The notes under the pieces are model-generated. The model searched no databases. It was not told the origin of the DNA and saw only the letters and a program-made list of their open reading frames with translations. A stretch of DNA of 21,927 nucleotides from Candidatus Tariuqbacter arcticus (GTDB lineage: Bacteria; Electryoneota; Tariuqbacteria; Tariuqbacterales; Tariuqbacteraceae), in contig JABMRZ010000464.1 in assembly GCA_013202315.1 (NCBI GenBank), positions 1 through 21,927 of the forward strand, in the 5' to 3' direction. Both the position numbers and the translations under genes were made by a program. Shown piece after piece: positions 1 through 7,066 of this stretch (the first letter of the stretch is position 1; every line of letters starts with the position of its first letter).

Positions 1-18
1 CGAATCTCAGAATTTAGG

Positions 19-52
19 TACTAATCCCTAAATCCTATTTTCAAGGTAAACA
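19..52. repeat. Heptad patch plus copy A of a 27-bp direct repeat
   Basis: Three degenerate 7-nt units (TACTAAT, CCCTAAA, TCCTATT) occupy 19-39. They overlap a 27-bp element (26-52) that recurs at 153-179 with 24 of 27 identical bases. Both copies end in the Shine-Dalgarno-like string CAAGGTAAA. The second copy supplies the ribosome binding site of rpoA; this first copy has no start codon behind it. The periodicity and the duplication are read directly from the sequence. The function is unknown. Confidence 0.6.
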
Positions 53-101
53 CTCATATACCAGCCGGCACAACTAAGTATTATAATAGAATATGGATGC
101 C

Positions 102-122
102 TTCCGTATGTGCGTGACGGAA
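102..122. other. Small inverted repeat upstream of rpoA
   Basis: TTCCGT at 102-107 and ACGGAA at 117-122 form a perfect 6-bp stem with a 9-nt loop, between the two copies of the 27-bp repeat. No T-run follows, so it is not a standard terminator. It could be an operator or an mRNA hairpin in the leader of the ribosomal operon, but a stem this short can arise by chance. Confidence 0.3.
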
Positions 123-130
123 ATAACAGT

Positions 131-179
131 CCACTAACCACTAACCCCTAACCCCTAAACCCTGTTTTCAAGGTAAATA
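131..179 (+). repeat. Heptad array plus copy B of the 27-bp repeat, with the rpoA RBS
   Basis: Four contiguous 7-nt units (CCACTAA twice, CCCCTAA twice) and a partial fifth fill 131-163. They are followed by TTTTCAAGGTAAATAT and the rpoA ATG. AAGGT at 170-174 lies 6 nt upstream of the ATG and is the likely ribosome binding site. Positions 153-179 repeat 26-52 with three mismatches. Confidence 0.7.
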
Positions 180-180
180 T

Positions 181-1179
181 ATGAACGGAACAGCCTTTCA
201 AATGCCCGAAAGCATCGAAGTGGAAGAATCCTCCTACAGTGATACTTACGGCAAGTTCATCGTTCAACCGTTAGAGCGCGGATTTGGACACACCCTCGGT
301 AATGCGCTGAGGAGGGTGCTGCTGTCAGCATTGCCGGGAGTCGCTATCACTTCCATCAGAATAGACGGTGCACTTCATGAATTCTCTACTATCCCCGGTG
401 TGGTGGAAGATGTGACCGATATTGTGATTAACCTGAAAAAAGTCCGCCTGAAACTGCTCGATAAAAAAAGTGAAAAGGTTCGACTGGAATTCAGAGGAAC
501 GAGTGAATTCTGTGCTGGAACTATACAACAGAACAATACCGGCTTTGAAATCCTTAACCCTGATCTGCACATCGCCACTATGGATGAAGAAGCTGATTTT
601 GCCTTGGAAATTACCATCCAGAGAGGTAGAGGATATGTCTCCGCCGATGAAAACAGAAATCCCGACCAGCCCATCGGAACCATCGCCATAGACGCAATAT
701 ACTGCCCCATCATTAATGTGTGCTATAAGGTCGAAAACACTCGCGTGGGTCAGCGAGTGGATTACGAAAAACTCACCCTGGAAATTACCACCGACGGTTC
801 CATTACTCCCGAAGACGCCCTCACACACGCCGGGAAATTATACAAAGACCATATCCAACTCTTCATCAATTTCGATATTCAGCAGGAAACCGAAGAGGAT
901 GAAGAAATCGATGAAGAAGTCCTCCGAATCAGAAAATTGCTGCTAAAGAGCGTTGATGAATTGGAGCTTTCCGTGCGCAGTTCCAATTGCTTGAAAGAAG
1001 CGAAAATCCGCACAATCGCCGACTTAGTAAGTAAAGATGAACAAGAAATGCTGAAATTCAAGAATTTCGGACGCAAATCGCTTCAAGAACTCACCCAACT
1101 ACTGCAGGAAAAAGGACTGGAATGGGGAATGGATGTGGAAAAATACCTAACCCCCCAACGTAAAAAAACCACAAACTGA
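181..1179 (+). CDS. rpoA: DNA-directed RNA polymerase subunit alpha
   Basis: Alpha subunit of RNA polymerase: it dimerises to nucleate assembly of beta and beta-prime, and its C-terminal domain contacts UP elements and activators. At 332 residues it has the normal family length. The N-terminal domain carries the dimerisation signature LERGFGHTLGNALRRVLLS (residues 31-49) and the GVVEDVTDI segment. An acidic linker (about 236-247) leads to the C-terminal domain (about 255-318). That domain has ELSVRSSNCLK, whose Arg266 matches DNA-contacting Arg265 of E. coli, and the helix-hairpin-helix FGRKSLQEL. The ATG at 181 is preceded by AAGGT at 170-174. rplQ follows after 29 nt, the usual order at the end of the alpha operon. 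rpsD would be expected just outside the window but is not visible. Confidence 0.99.
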   Translation: MNGTAFQMPESIEVEESSYSDTYGKFIVQPLERGFGHTLGNALRRVLLSALPGVAITSIRIDGALHEFSTIPGVVEDVTDIVINLKKVRLKLLDKKSEKVRLEFRGTSEFCAGTIQQNNTGFEILNPDLHIATMDEEADFALEITIQRGRGYVSADENRNPDQPIGTIAIDAIYCPIINVCYKVENTRVGQRVDYEKLTLEITTDGSITPEDALTHAGKLYKDHIQLFINFDIQQETEEDEEIDEEVLRIRKLLLKSVDELELSVRSSNCLKEAKIRTIADLVSKDEQEMLKFKNFGRKSLQELTQLLQEKGLEWGMDVEKYLTPQRKKTTN

Positions 1180-1208
1180 AATCGACGATTTTGGCATAGG
1201 AATATAAA

Positions 1209-1685
1209 GTGAGACACCGGAATACCACCATACATCTGAATCGCACCAACAGTCACCGCAAAGCGCTGCTCGCAAACCTTGCCGCGGCGCTCTTCGAAAA
1301 GAAGCGAATAGTCACTACTTTGGCTAAAGCTAAATTCTGCCGGCCTCGAGCTGAACGATTCATCACCTGCGCGAAAAAAGGTACCCTTTCTGCAAGGAGA
1401 AATGTCCTGCGCAGACTGCCTCGAAAAAATATTGTTAAAATCCTCTTCGATGAAATAGGACCGAAATATAAGAATCGAAACGGCGGCTATACCCGTATCG
1501 TTAAACTCGGATACCGAAGAGGAGACGCCGCGCCCATGGCGGTGCTCGAATTAGTTGAATACGAAGAAGCTGTCCTCTCCGAAAAAATTAAACGCCAGGA
1601 AGCTAAAAAAGACCGCCGCGAAAAGCAAAAAGAAGCGGAAAAGAGGCGATCGGAAACACCGCCCCCCGGCGGCGCTCCTGCATAA
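1209..1685 (+). CDS. rplQ: 50S ribosomal protein L17
   Basis: Large-subunit protein bL17. The start is GTG, preceded by AGGA at 1198-1201 with 7 nt of spacing. The start is fixed by the family N-terminus MRHRN, followed by LNRTNSHRKALLANLAAALF and the conserved RIVTTLAKAK and RAERFIT segments (residues 33-53). The canonical body ends at about residue 118 with the ELVEY motif. A highly charged Lys/Arg/Glu tail of about 40 residues follows, ending in a Pro/Gly-rich stretch. This makes the protein 158 residues, against about 115-130 in most bacteria. Charged tails on L17 occur in several phyla and are probably disordered. It is the last gene of the ribosomal operon; a terminator lies about 100 nt downstream. 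Confidence 0.97.
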   Translation: MRHRNTTIHLNRTNSHRKALLANLAAALFEKKRIVTTLAKAKFCRPRAERFITCAKKGTLSARRNVLRRLPRKNIVKILFDEIGPKYKNRNGGYTRIVKLGYRRGDAAPMAVLELVEYEEAVLSEKIKRQEAKKDRREKQKEAEKRRSETPPPGGAPA

Positions 1686-1781
1686 AACGGCTTTACATCA
1701 TTTCTGAATATATATGATTTAGAACGATGAATACACTATGGAATACTTCGTAATATATTATTAATCCGATTCTACATAATG

Positions 1782-1815
1782 ACCCCGGTGGTGAAATCTA
1801 ACCTCTGGGGTTTTT
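1782..1815 (+). terminator. Rho-independent terminator after rplQ
   Basis: ACCCC (1782-1786) pairs with GGGGT (1807-1811). An inner GGT/ACC extends the stem past a 3-nt bulge, and the stem runs directly into five T residues (1811-1815). It lies in the 197-nt gap between rplQ and hutU, so it ends the alpha operon and separates it from the histidine genes. Confidence 0.8.
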
Positions 1816-1825
1816 CCTGTTTAGT

Positions 1826-1837
1826 TACTTTAATATC
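1826..1837 (+). promoter_or_regulatory. Possible promoter -10/-7 element for hutU
   Basis: TACTTTAATATC lies just downstream of the rplQ terminator and differs by one base from TACTTTTATATC at 19037-19048, upstream of the subtilase gene. It resembles the Bacteroidetes-type -7 element TAnnTTTG without its final G. No convincing -33/-35 partner is visible. This is inferred from position and similarity only. Confidence 0.3.
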
Positions 1838-1882
1838 GAACTTTAGAATTGTCCATCCGTTAATTTAACCTCAGGTGATAAA

Positions 1883-3535
1883 ATGAGCGAACCTCAAATC
1901 GTTCGAGCCCCCCGCGGAAACAAATTGACCTGCAAAAATTGGGCGGCTGAAGCTGCTTTTAGAATGATTCAAAATAACCTGGACCCCGAAGTGGCGGAAA
2001 AACCGGATGAATTGATTGTTTATGGAGGACTCGGTAAAGCCGCCAGAAATTGGGATGCCTTCGTTAACATTCTTGAAGCCTTGAAATCCCTCGAAATCGA
2101 TGAAACCCTTCTCATACAATCGGGTAAGCCGGTTGGGATTTTCAGAACCCATCCCTATTCCCCCAGAGTTCTCATCGCAAACTCCAATTTAGTGCCGAAT
2201 TGGGCTACCTGGGAACATTTCAGGGAACTGGATAAAAAAGGCTTGATGATGTTCGGTCAAATGACCGCCGGTTCCTGGATTTATATCGGGACCCAGGGGA
2301 TACTCCAGGGAACATACGAAACCCTCGCTTCCTTGGCTAATGAACACTTCGGAGGGGATTTAACCGGAAAATTGGTGCTGACCGGTGGGCTCGGCGGTAT
2401 GGGAGGAGCTCAACCGATGGCGGTCACTATGAACAACGGAGTTGCTATCATCGCCGAAGTCGATGAAAATCGCATCTATCGCCGCCTCGATACCAATTAC
2501 CTCGATGTGTTGGAGACAGACCTCGACAAAGCAATCGCAATGGCGCTGAAAGCGAAAGAAGAGAAGAAACCATTATCCATCGGTTTGCTGGGAAACGCCG
2601 CTGACATCTTTCCCGCCTTCCTGGAAAAGGGCATCATCCCAGATGTGGTGACCGACCAGACTTCCGCCCACGATGAATTGAACGGTTATATCCCTCACGG
2701 CATCACTTTCGATGAAGCCCTGGACCTGCGCAAAGCCGACCCCGACAAATATATCCGAATGGCTTTTGAATCGATGGTTCGCCACTGCCAGGCTATGGTG
2801 GAAATGCAAAAACGAGGGTCAGTCGTTTTCGACTACGGCAATAACCTGCGCGGCCAAGCCGAAAAAGCGGGATATTCGGAAGCTTTCGCCTATCAAGGAT
2901 TCGTCCCTGCTTACATTAGACCGCTGTTCTGCGAAGGCAGAGGTCCCTTCAGATGGGTGGCGCTCTCCGGCGACCCGGAAGATATCGCCAGGACCGACGA
3001 TTTAATCTTCGAACTGTTCCCCGATAATCATTCCCTCTGCCGATGGATAAGGATGGCGCGGGAGAAAGTCGTCTTCCAGGGGCTGCCCGCCAGAATATGT
3101 TGGCTGGGTTATGGCGAACGGGCGAAATTCGGCGTTGCCATCAACAGACTTGTCGCTTCCGGCGAAATCAAAGCCCCTATTGTCATCGGCCGCGACCACC
3201 TCGACTGCGGCTCCGTCGCTTCGCCCCACCGCGAAACCGAAGCTATGAAAGACGGCACCGATGCCGTCGCCGACTGGCCCATCCTGAACGCCCTGCTAAA
3301 TACAGCTTCCGGCGCTACCTGGGTATCGTTCCATCACGGCGGCGGAGTGGGGATGGGATTGGCGCTGCACGCAGGTCAAGTCATCGTCGCCGACGGGACC
3401 CCCGAAATGGAAATACGCCTGCAGAGAGTCCTTACTAACGACCCAGGTATAGGCATCGCCCGCCATGTCGACGCCGGCTATGAAGAAGCCATCCACACCG
3501 CTAAAACTAAAGGCGTGAGGATACCGGGGCTGTGA
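1883..3535 (+). CDS. hutU: Urocanate hydratase (urocanase)
   Basis: Converts urocanate to 4-imidazolone-5-propionate with tightly bound NAD+, the second step of histidine degradation in the cytosol. The 550-residue length is typical. Visible motifs are the N-terminal YGGLGKAARNWDAF (47-60), the Gly-rich NAD-binding loop LTGGLGGMGGAQPM (166-179), the family signature FQGLPARICW (398-407, containing the conserved Cys406), GRDHLDCGSVASPHRET (436-452) and the FHHGGGVGMG loop (483-492). The start is ATG with AGGTGA at 1873-1878, 4 nt upstream. The product of this reaction is the substrate of HutI, encoded 1.9 kb downstream. hutH and hutF/hutG are not in the window, so the pathway is split across loci or incomplete here. 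Confidence 0.98.
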   Translation: MSEPQIVRAPRGNKLTCKNWAAEAAFRMIQNNLDPEVAEKPDELIVYGGLGKAARNWDAFVNILEALKSLEIDETLLIQSGKPVGIFRTHPYSPRVLIANSNLVPNWATWEHFRELDKKGLMMFGQMTAGSWIYIGTQGILQGTYETLASLANEHFGGDLTGKLVLTGGLGGMGGAQPMAVTMNNGVAIIAEVDENRIYRRLDTNYLDVLETDLDKAIAMALKAKEEKKPLSIGLLGNAADIFPAFLEKGIIPDVVTDQTSAHDELNGYIPHGITFDEALDLRKADPDKYIRMAFESMVRHCQAMVEMQKRGSVVFDYGNNLRGQAEKAGYSEAFAYQGFVPAYIRPLFCEGRGPFRWVALSGDPEDIARTDDLIFELFPDNHSLCRWIRMAREKVVFQGLPARICWLGYGERAKFGVAINRLVASGEIKAPIVIGRDHLDCGSVASPHRETEAMKDGTDAVADWPILNALLNTASGATWVSFHHGGGVGMGLALHAGQVIVADGTPEMEIRLQRVLTNDPGIGIARHVDAGYEEAIHTAKTKGVRIPGL

Positions 3536-3586
3536 TGAAGATATGAAGAGTGAATGGATTGATTTTAAAATTAGAAGGGTATAATT

Positions 3587-3826
3587 ATGGATAAATTGGT
3601 AAAAGTAGTCAAACTGTTGCGTGAAAAGGATTATCTTTTAGAGGTAGATTTAACCGCTATTGAAAGGGAAGATGATCCTTGGTCGCCCTATTTCACCACT
3701 GAACAAGCTCAACGTTTATACAACGCACGCGCAGCGTTAGTCAAAGGAGACCGCGAAAAGGCGCAAAGATTTGGCAAGCTGTATAGAGTTATCCCTGCAG
3801 ATAAAGATATGACCATTGTATCCTGA
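3587..3826 (+). CDS. Small hypothetical protein (79 aa)
   Basis: I do not recognise a named family. The 79-residue protein is soluble, with no signal peptide or membrane segment. It has an N-terminal amphipathic helix (KLVKVVKLLREK), a strand-like LLEVDLTAIERED, then WSPYFTTEQAQRLYNARAAL, which looks like a helical pair, and a C-terminal basic stretch. The general look (a strand, an acidic turn, then a helix beginning with T-x-E-Q-A) is that of small antitoxin-like or regulatory proteins, but no toxin partner adjoins it. AGAAGGG lies a few bases upstream of the ATG as a ribosome binding site. It is followed in the same reading frame by the methyltransferase, separated by TGA and TAG stops. 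Confidence 0.7.
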   Translation: MDKLVKVVKLLREKDYLLEVDLTAIEREDDPWSPYFTTEQAQRLYNARAALVKGDREKAQRFGKLYRVIPADKDMTIVS

Positions 3827-3910
3827 TTATTTTAGCGAATAGAGAAAATACAATACGACCAAGCATATCGTAAGACAGACGATTTCTTCGGCTCCGAACC
3901 CGACCCCATC

Positions 3911-4489
3911 TTGAGAGGTTATTACACCCGCCTCGATAAATCCAGACCGGTTCTGGACCTCGGCATCGGGCAAGGGCGCAACGCCTTCTTCCTGGCGAGG
4001 AACGGTTATTCTGTCGAAGGAGTCGACCTTTCGGAGGTGGCGATTAGCATCGTAACCGCAGCGGTTGAAAATGAAGCGTTATCCGTTAAAGCCCACCGTT
4101 GCGCCTTTGAGGATTTCCGTTCCGAAAACGAACACTTTTCCGGTGTTCTAATCTTGGGGCTGATTCAAATTCTAACTTGGGAATCCATCACCCGGCTTGT
4201 GAGCAGGGTCGATAAATGGACGGAACCGGGAAGCCTACTCTTCGCAACCGCCTTCACTACCGATGACCCAATGTATCAAAAATGCCTTCAGGAACATCAA
4301 ACTATCGGCAGGAATTCCTTCATTGATGAAAACGGCATCGTCTATAATTTCCTTGAACCCGGCGAATTATTGAAGCTGTTCCCTGATTGCGAAGTTATCC
4401 ACTTCTGGGAAGGGATGGGGCCCTGGCACCGGCACGGCGGCAGCGAACCTGAAAGACACGGCAGAGCCGAAGCTGTATTGCGTAAATAG
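3911..4489 (+). CDS. Class I SAM-dependent methyltransferase, N-terminus uncertain
   Basis: Small-molecule type methyltransferase with a Rossmann fold. Motif I is VLDLGIGQGRNAFFLARNGY, followed by EGVDLSEVAI, whose Asp should bind the SAM ribose. A central VLILGLIQIL strand and an ATAFTTDDP motif follow. The C-terminal FWEGMGPWHRHGG and EPERHGRAEAV are family-like. The substrate is unknown. The first canonical start in frame is TTG at 3911, but clearly homologous coding sequence continues upstream: the codons from about 3851 read QYDQAYRKTDDFFGSEPDPI. This is the usual N-terminus of such enzymes. No ATG, GTG or TTG lies between the in-frame TAG at 3833-3835 and 3911. The true start may be ATA at 3848 or 3839, or the gene may have lost its start codon. 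Confidence 0.8.
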   Translation: MRGYYTRLDKSRPVLDLGIGQGRNAFFLARNGYSVEGVDLSEVAISIVTAAVENEALSVKAHRCAFEDFRSENEHFSGVLILGLIQILTWESITRLVSRVDKWTEPGSLLFATAFTTDDPMYQKCLQEHQTIGRNSFIDENGIVYNFLEPGELLKLFPDCEVIHFWEGMGPWHRHGGSEPERHGRAEAVLRK

Positions 4490-4531
4490 CTGTATATAAA
4501 TTGCCTGGATAAAAAAATAAGGCGGCATTTT

Positions 4532-4816
4532 ATGTTAACCTATAAAGCGGCATATAAGAAATCGGATAACATTACTCTTGGTGAAGTCTTGGATTTTCCA
4601 GGAACAGTCTCCTATGGAAAAACCTTAGATGAAGCGAGGAAAAACCTTGCTGATGCGCTTGTCGATATGGCTGAGACTAATATTTTACAACATGACCCGC
4701 TTCCAATTCCAGATCCTTCTCGATTTGACCCTGAAGCGGATTTGGAAGAACCTATACACTTATTGCTGTCCGCTGGGAATCGCTTGGAAATAAAAACGGT
4801 TGAGACCGAGATATGA
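4532..4816 (+). CDS. hicB: HicB-family antitoxin
   Basis: Likely antitoxin of a type II HicBA module. The 94-residue protein has the HicB partial RNase-H fold. The strand YKAAYKKSDNITLGEVLDFPGT is followed by SYGKTLDEARKNLADAL (about residues 27-43), the standard pattern of a strand with a D-F-P-G turn and a helix. The C-terminal part (about 60-94) is Pro/Asp/Glu-rich and I see no helix-turn-helix or ribbon-helix-helix. The protein may therefore neutralise the toxin without a strong DNA-binding domain. The last codons overlap hicA by 4 nt (ATGA, 4813-4816), indicating translational coupling. Gene order is antitoxin first, as in many hicBA loci. Confidence 0.85.
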   Translation: MLTYKAAYKKSDNITLGEVLDFPGTVSYGKTLDEARKNLADALVDMAETNILQHDPLPIPDPSRFDPEADLEEPIHLLLSAGNRLEIKTVETEI

Positions 4817-5007
4817 AACGAAAAAAGCTCCTTGCTTATCTGAATAAACGGGGCTGTGTTTTCGTTCGTGAGGGAAGAAGTCATACAATATACGAGAATC
4901 CCGACCAAAAACTTAGAGTTCCCATTCCAAGGCATAACGAAATCCCCGAATCATTTGCGAAAACTATTTGCAAACAGCTCGGTATTACCAACATAGAAGA
5001 AAAATAG
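4813..5007 (+). CDS. hicA: HicA-family mRNA interferase toxin
   Basis: Small (64 aa) basic protein with the double-stranded-RNA-binding-like fold of HicA toxins, which cleave mRNA independently of the ribosome. The N-terminal KRKKLLAYLNKRGCVFVREG matches the family helix and strand. GRSHTIYENP follows, with His24 at the position of the catalytic histidine. The C-terminal strand-helix pattern (RVPIPRHNEIPESFAKTICKQLGI) is also typical. The start overlaps the hicB stop (ATGA). yjbQ begins one base after this gene's stop, so the toxin-antitoxin pair sits in one transcript with metabolic genes. All expected family parts are present, so the toxin looks intact. Confidence 0.9.
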   Translation: MKRKKLLAYLNKRGCVFVREGRSHTIYENPDQKLRVPIPRHNEIPESFAKTICKQLGITNIEEK

Positions 5008-5008
5008 C

Positions 5009-5428
5009 ATGACCATCATCACCGAATACATCCATTTCAACACCAAAGGCTTCACCGATATCATCGACATCACCCCGGAAGTGAAATCCTTGTTGAACAA
5101 ACACCGTCTGAAGGACGGCCAAGTAACCGTCTTCGTCGGCGGTTCCACCGGCGGCATCACCACCATCGAATACGAATCTGGCTTGTTAAAAGACCTCCCC
5201 GAAGCGCTGGAAAAAATCGCCCCAACCGGCAAAACCTACCATCACGACCGCACCTGGGGAGACGGCAATGGCTACGCCCATGTGCGTTCAGCCCTTGTGG
5301 GACCTTCCTTGACCATTCCCTTCGCCGGAGGCAATCTCCTGTTGGGAACTTGGCAGCAGATAGTCTTCCTCGATTTCGACAACCGCCCCCGCTCCAGGGA
5401 TGTTATAGCCCAATTCATAGGGGAATGA
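5009..5428 (+). CDS. yjbQ: YjbQ/UPF0047 family protein
   Basis: Member of the YjbQ (UPF0047) family of small trimeric beta-rich proteins, annotated in some databases as a secondary thiamine-phosphate synthase on the basis of weak activity. The physiological role is not settled. The 139 residues match the family length. The C-terminal half carries the signature YHHDRTWGDGNGYAHVRSAL (about 76-95), then IPFAGGNLLLGTWQQIVFLDFD. The conserved His, Asp and Glu/Gln residues there are the proposed metal or active site. It starts 1 nt after hicA and its TGA overlaps the hutI start (ATGATG at 5425-5430), so translation of the three genes is probably coupled. Confidence 0.93.
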   Translation: MTIITEYIHFNTKGFTDIIDITPEVKSLLNKHRLKDGQVTVFVGGSTGGITTIEYESGLLKDLPEALEKIAPTGKTYHHDRTWGDGNGYAHVRSALVGPSLTIPFAGGNLLLGTWQQIVFLDFDNRPRSRDVIAQFIGE

Positions 5429-6648
5429 TGAGACTGCTCTTGAAGAATATCGGCAGATTAGCCACACCTTTATCTGATGAAGAGCCGTATCGGGTAAAAG
5501 TCATCGAAAACGCCGCCGTTCTAATCGAAGATGGCAATTTCACTTATGTCGGCGCGGAAAAAAGCCTCCCATCCGCTCAATTCGACCAAACTCACGACTG
5601 CCAAGGCTGTTTAGCCACGCCCGGGCTCATCGACCCTCACACCCATCCCGTCTTCGCCGCCACCCGCGAAAAAGAATTCCACCTGCGCAACACCGGGGTC
5701 TCCTATTCCGAAATCGCAGCTTCAGGTGGCGGCATCCGTTCTTCGGTCAGAACCCTGCGCCAAACCCCCAAAGAAATCCTGGTCCAACTGTTGATAAAAC
5801 GGTTCGATGGCTTCCTTCGCTTGGGAACTACCACCATAGAAGCTAAAAGCGGCTATGGGCTATCCCTTGAAGATGAAATAAAATCGCTCGAAGCTCTGCA
5901 GGAATTGCGAAACTATCCTCTGGAAGTTGTCCCCACTTTCCTCGGAGCCCACGAAATACCCGATGAATATCGAAACAAGCGGGAAGCCTATATCGAATTG
6001 GTCATTGATAAAATGATTCCCACTGTGGCTGAAAGAAACCTGGCGGAATTCTGCGATATCTTCGTGGAAAAAAATGTATATAACATCGAAGAAGCCCGCC
6101 GTATATTGACCGCTGCCAAGAACGCCGGTCTGAAATTACGCCTGCATATCGACCAACTGACTGCCGGAAGAGGCGCCGAATTGGCGGCGGAATTAGGCGC
6201 AGTATCCGCTGAACACCTGGATTTCATCAGCGATAAAGGCATCGACCGAATGATTGAAGCGGAAGTTGTGTTCACCCTGCTCCCCGGTGCCGTGTTCTTC
6301 CTGGGTCACGACAAATATCCTCCCGCCCGTAAAATCATCGACCGAGGCGGCGTAATCGCTTTAGCCACCGATTTCAATCCAGGCTCGTCTATGACCCGTT
6401 CGCTGCCGCTGATGATGACCCTCGCCTGCGTTTTTATGGGGATGAACGCCGATGAAGTCCTCGCCGCCGTCACTATAAACGCCGCTAAATCCTTGAACCG
6501 TGATGACAAGCTCGGTTCGATAGAACCCGGCAAACAAGCCGACCTCGTCCTTTGGGACGCCCCCAGCCACCACTATATCCCCTACCATTATGGCGAAAAT
6601 ATGGCGTTAAAAGTGTTTAAAAAGGGAAAGTTGATAGATGAAATGTAG
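5425..6648 (+). CDS. hutI: Imidazolonepropionase
   Basis: Amidohydrolase that opens the ring of 4-imidazolone-5-propionate to N-formimino-L-glutamate, the step after urocanase. The protein is 407 residues. The metal-binding TPGLIDPHTHPVFA has His72 and His74. Substrate-binding GVSYSEIAASGGGI follows at 91-104. Later metal and catalytic candidates are His241 in RLHIDQL, His264 in SAEHL and Asp316 in ATDFNPG. The reading frame is open upstream to a TTG at 5350, but that part overlaps yjbQ. Two adjacent ATGs at 5425 and 5428 are the better starts, preceded by AGGGGA (5419-5424). 5425 gives the familiar ATGA overlap, while 5428 gives slightly better spacing. The TAG stop lies inside the first unit of a heptad array. 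Confidence 0.97.
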   Translation: MMRLLLKNIGRLATPLSDEEPYRVKVIENAAVLIEDGNFTYVGAEKSLPSAQFDQTHDCQGCLATPGLIDPHTHPVFAATREKEFHLRNTGVSYSEIAASGGGIRSSVRTLRQTPKEILVQLLIKRFDGFLRLGTTTIEAKSGYGLSLEDEIKSLEALQELRNYPLEVVPTFLGAHEIPDEYRNKREAYIELVIDKMIPTVAERNLAEFCDIFVEKNVYNIEEARRILTAAKNAGLKLRLHIDQLTAGRGAELAAELGAVSAEHLDFISDKGIDRMIEAEVVFTLLPGAVFFLGHDKYPPARKIIDRGGVIALATDFNPGSSMTRSLPLMMTLACVFMGMNADEVLAAVTINAAKSLNRDDKLGSIEPGKQADLVLWDAPSHHYIPYHYGENMALKVFKKGKLIDEM

Positions 6649-6704
6649 AATGGAAAATGGAAAATGGAAAATTTAGAATGGAAAATTTAGAATTTTAAAT
6701 GGGG
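6642..6704. repeat. Heptad array between hutI and the S23-type gene
   Basis: Nine contiguous 7-nt units, in frame from 6642: AATGTAG, AATGGAA (four copies), AATTTAG (two), AATTTTA and AATGGGG. The hutI stop codon TAG is the end of the first unit, and the array runs to within 8 nt of the next ATG. The same unit types occur in opposite orientation after the S23-type gene (7067-7108). Confidence 0.85.
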
Positions 6705-6712
6705 TTAATTTT

Positions 6713-7066
6713 ATGCGTGGAGATGATATAGCCGACCGGCTGGTGGATTTTGCCGTGCGAATATTCAAGCTTTGCGCACGACTGGACAAACCGGATACCG
6801 TCAAATATATTCGCCATCAACTCTTTCGCTCCGCGACTTCTGTCGGAGCCAATTACGAGGAAGCGCGCGGCGCTGAAAGCAAAGCAGATTTTATTCACAA
6901 AATGGGGGTCGCTTATAAAGAAATGCGGGAAACTATTTATTGGCTCAAATTTATCCGGCGCTCAGAATTAATTCCTGAAACAAAGCTAAATGATTTGAAT
7001 AATGAAGCTGAGGAAATCAACGCTATCCTGATAAAATCACTCAAAACCGCCCGCAGTAGAAAGTAA
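6713..7066 (+). CDS. S23-type four-helix bundle protein
   Basis: Belongs to the four-helix-bundle family first found in intervening sequences of 23S rRNA genes (S23/IVS-encoded proteins) and related to the Avd accessory protein of diversity-generating retroelements. The 117 residues contain the typical first helix with DIADRLVDFAVRIFKLCARL, the hallmark QLFRSATSVGANYEEARGAES (about 36-56) joining helices 1 and 2, KADFIHKMGVAYKEMRETIYWLKFI (58-82), and a last helix rich in Asn/Glu/Ile. A basic tail (KTARSRK) ends the protein. The molecular function of free-standing members is unknown; nucleic-acid binding is plausible from the positive surface seen in Avd. No reverse transcriptase or rRNA gene is near. 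The gene is bracketed by inverted heptad arrays, an arrangement discussed as a finding. Confidence 0.92.
   Translation: MRGDDIADRLVDFAVRIFKLCARLDKPDTVKYIRHQLFRSATSVGANYEEARGAESKADFIHKMGVAYKEMRETIYWLKFIRRSELIPETKLNDLNNEAEEINAILIKSLKTARSRK

Noticed and set aside
131..163. Possible CRISPR array
   Set aside because: The repeats are 7 nt long and contiguous, without spacers, and no cas gene is present.
3559..3585. TTGATT and TATAAT as a promoter for the 79-aa gene
   Set aside because: The spacing is only 15 nt, and the implied transcription start would fall inside the coding sequence, just after the ATG at 3587.
5350..5424. Upstream extension of hutI to a TTG start
   Set aside because: The extra 25 codons lie wholly within the end of yjbQ in another frame and do not resemble the HutI N-terminus. 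The ATG pair at 5425-5430 fits the family.
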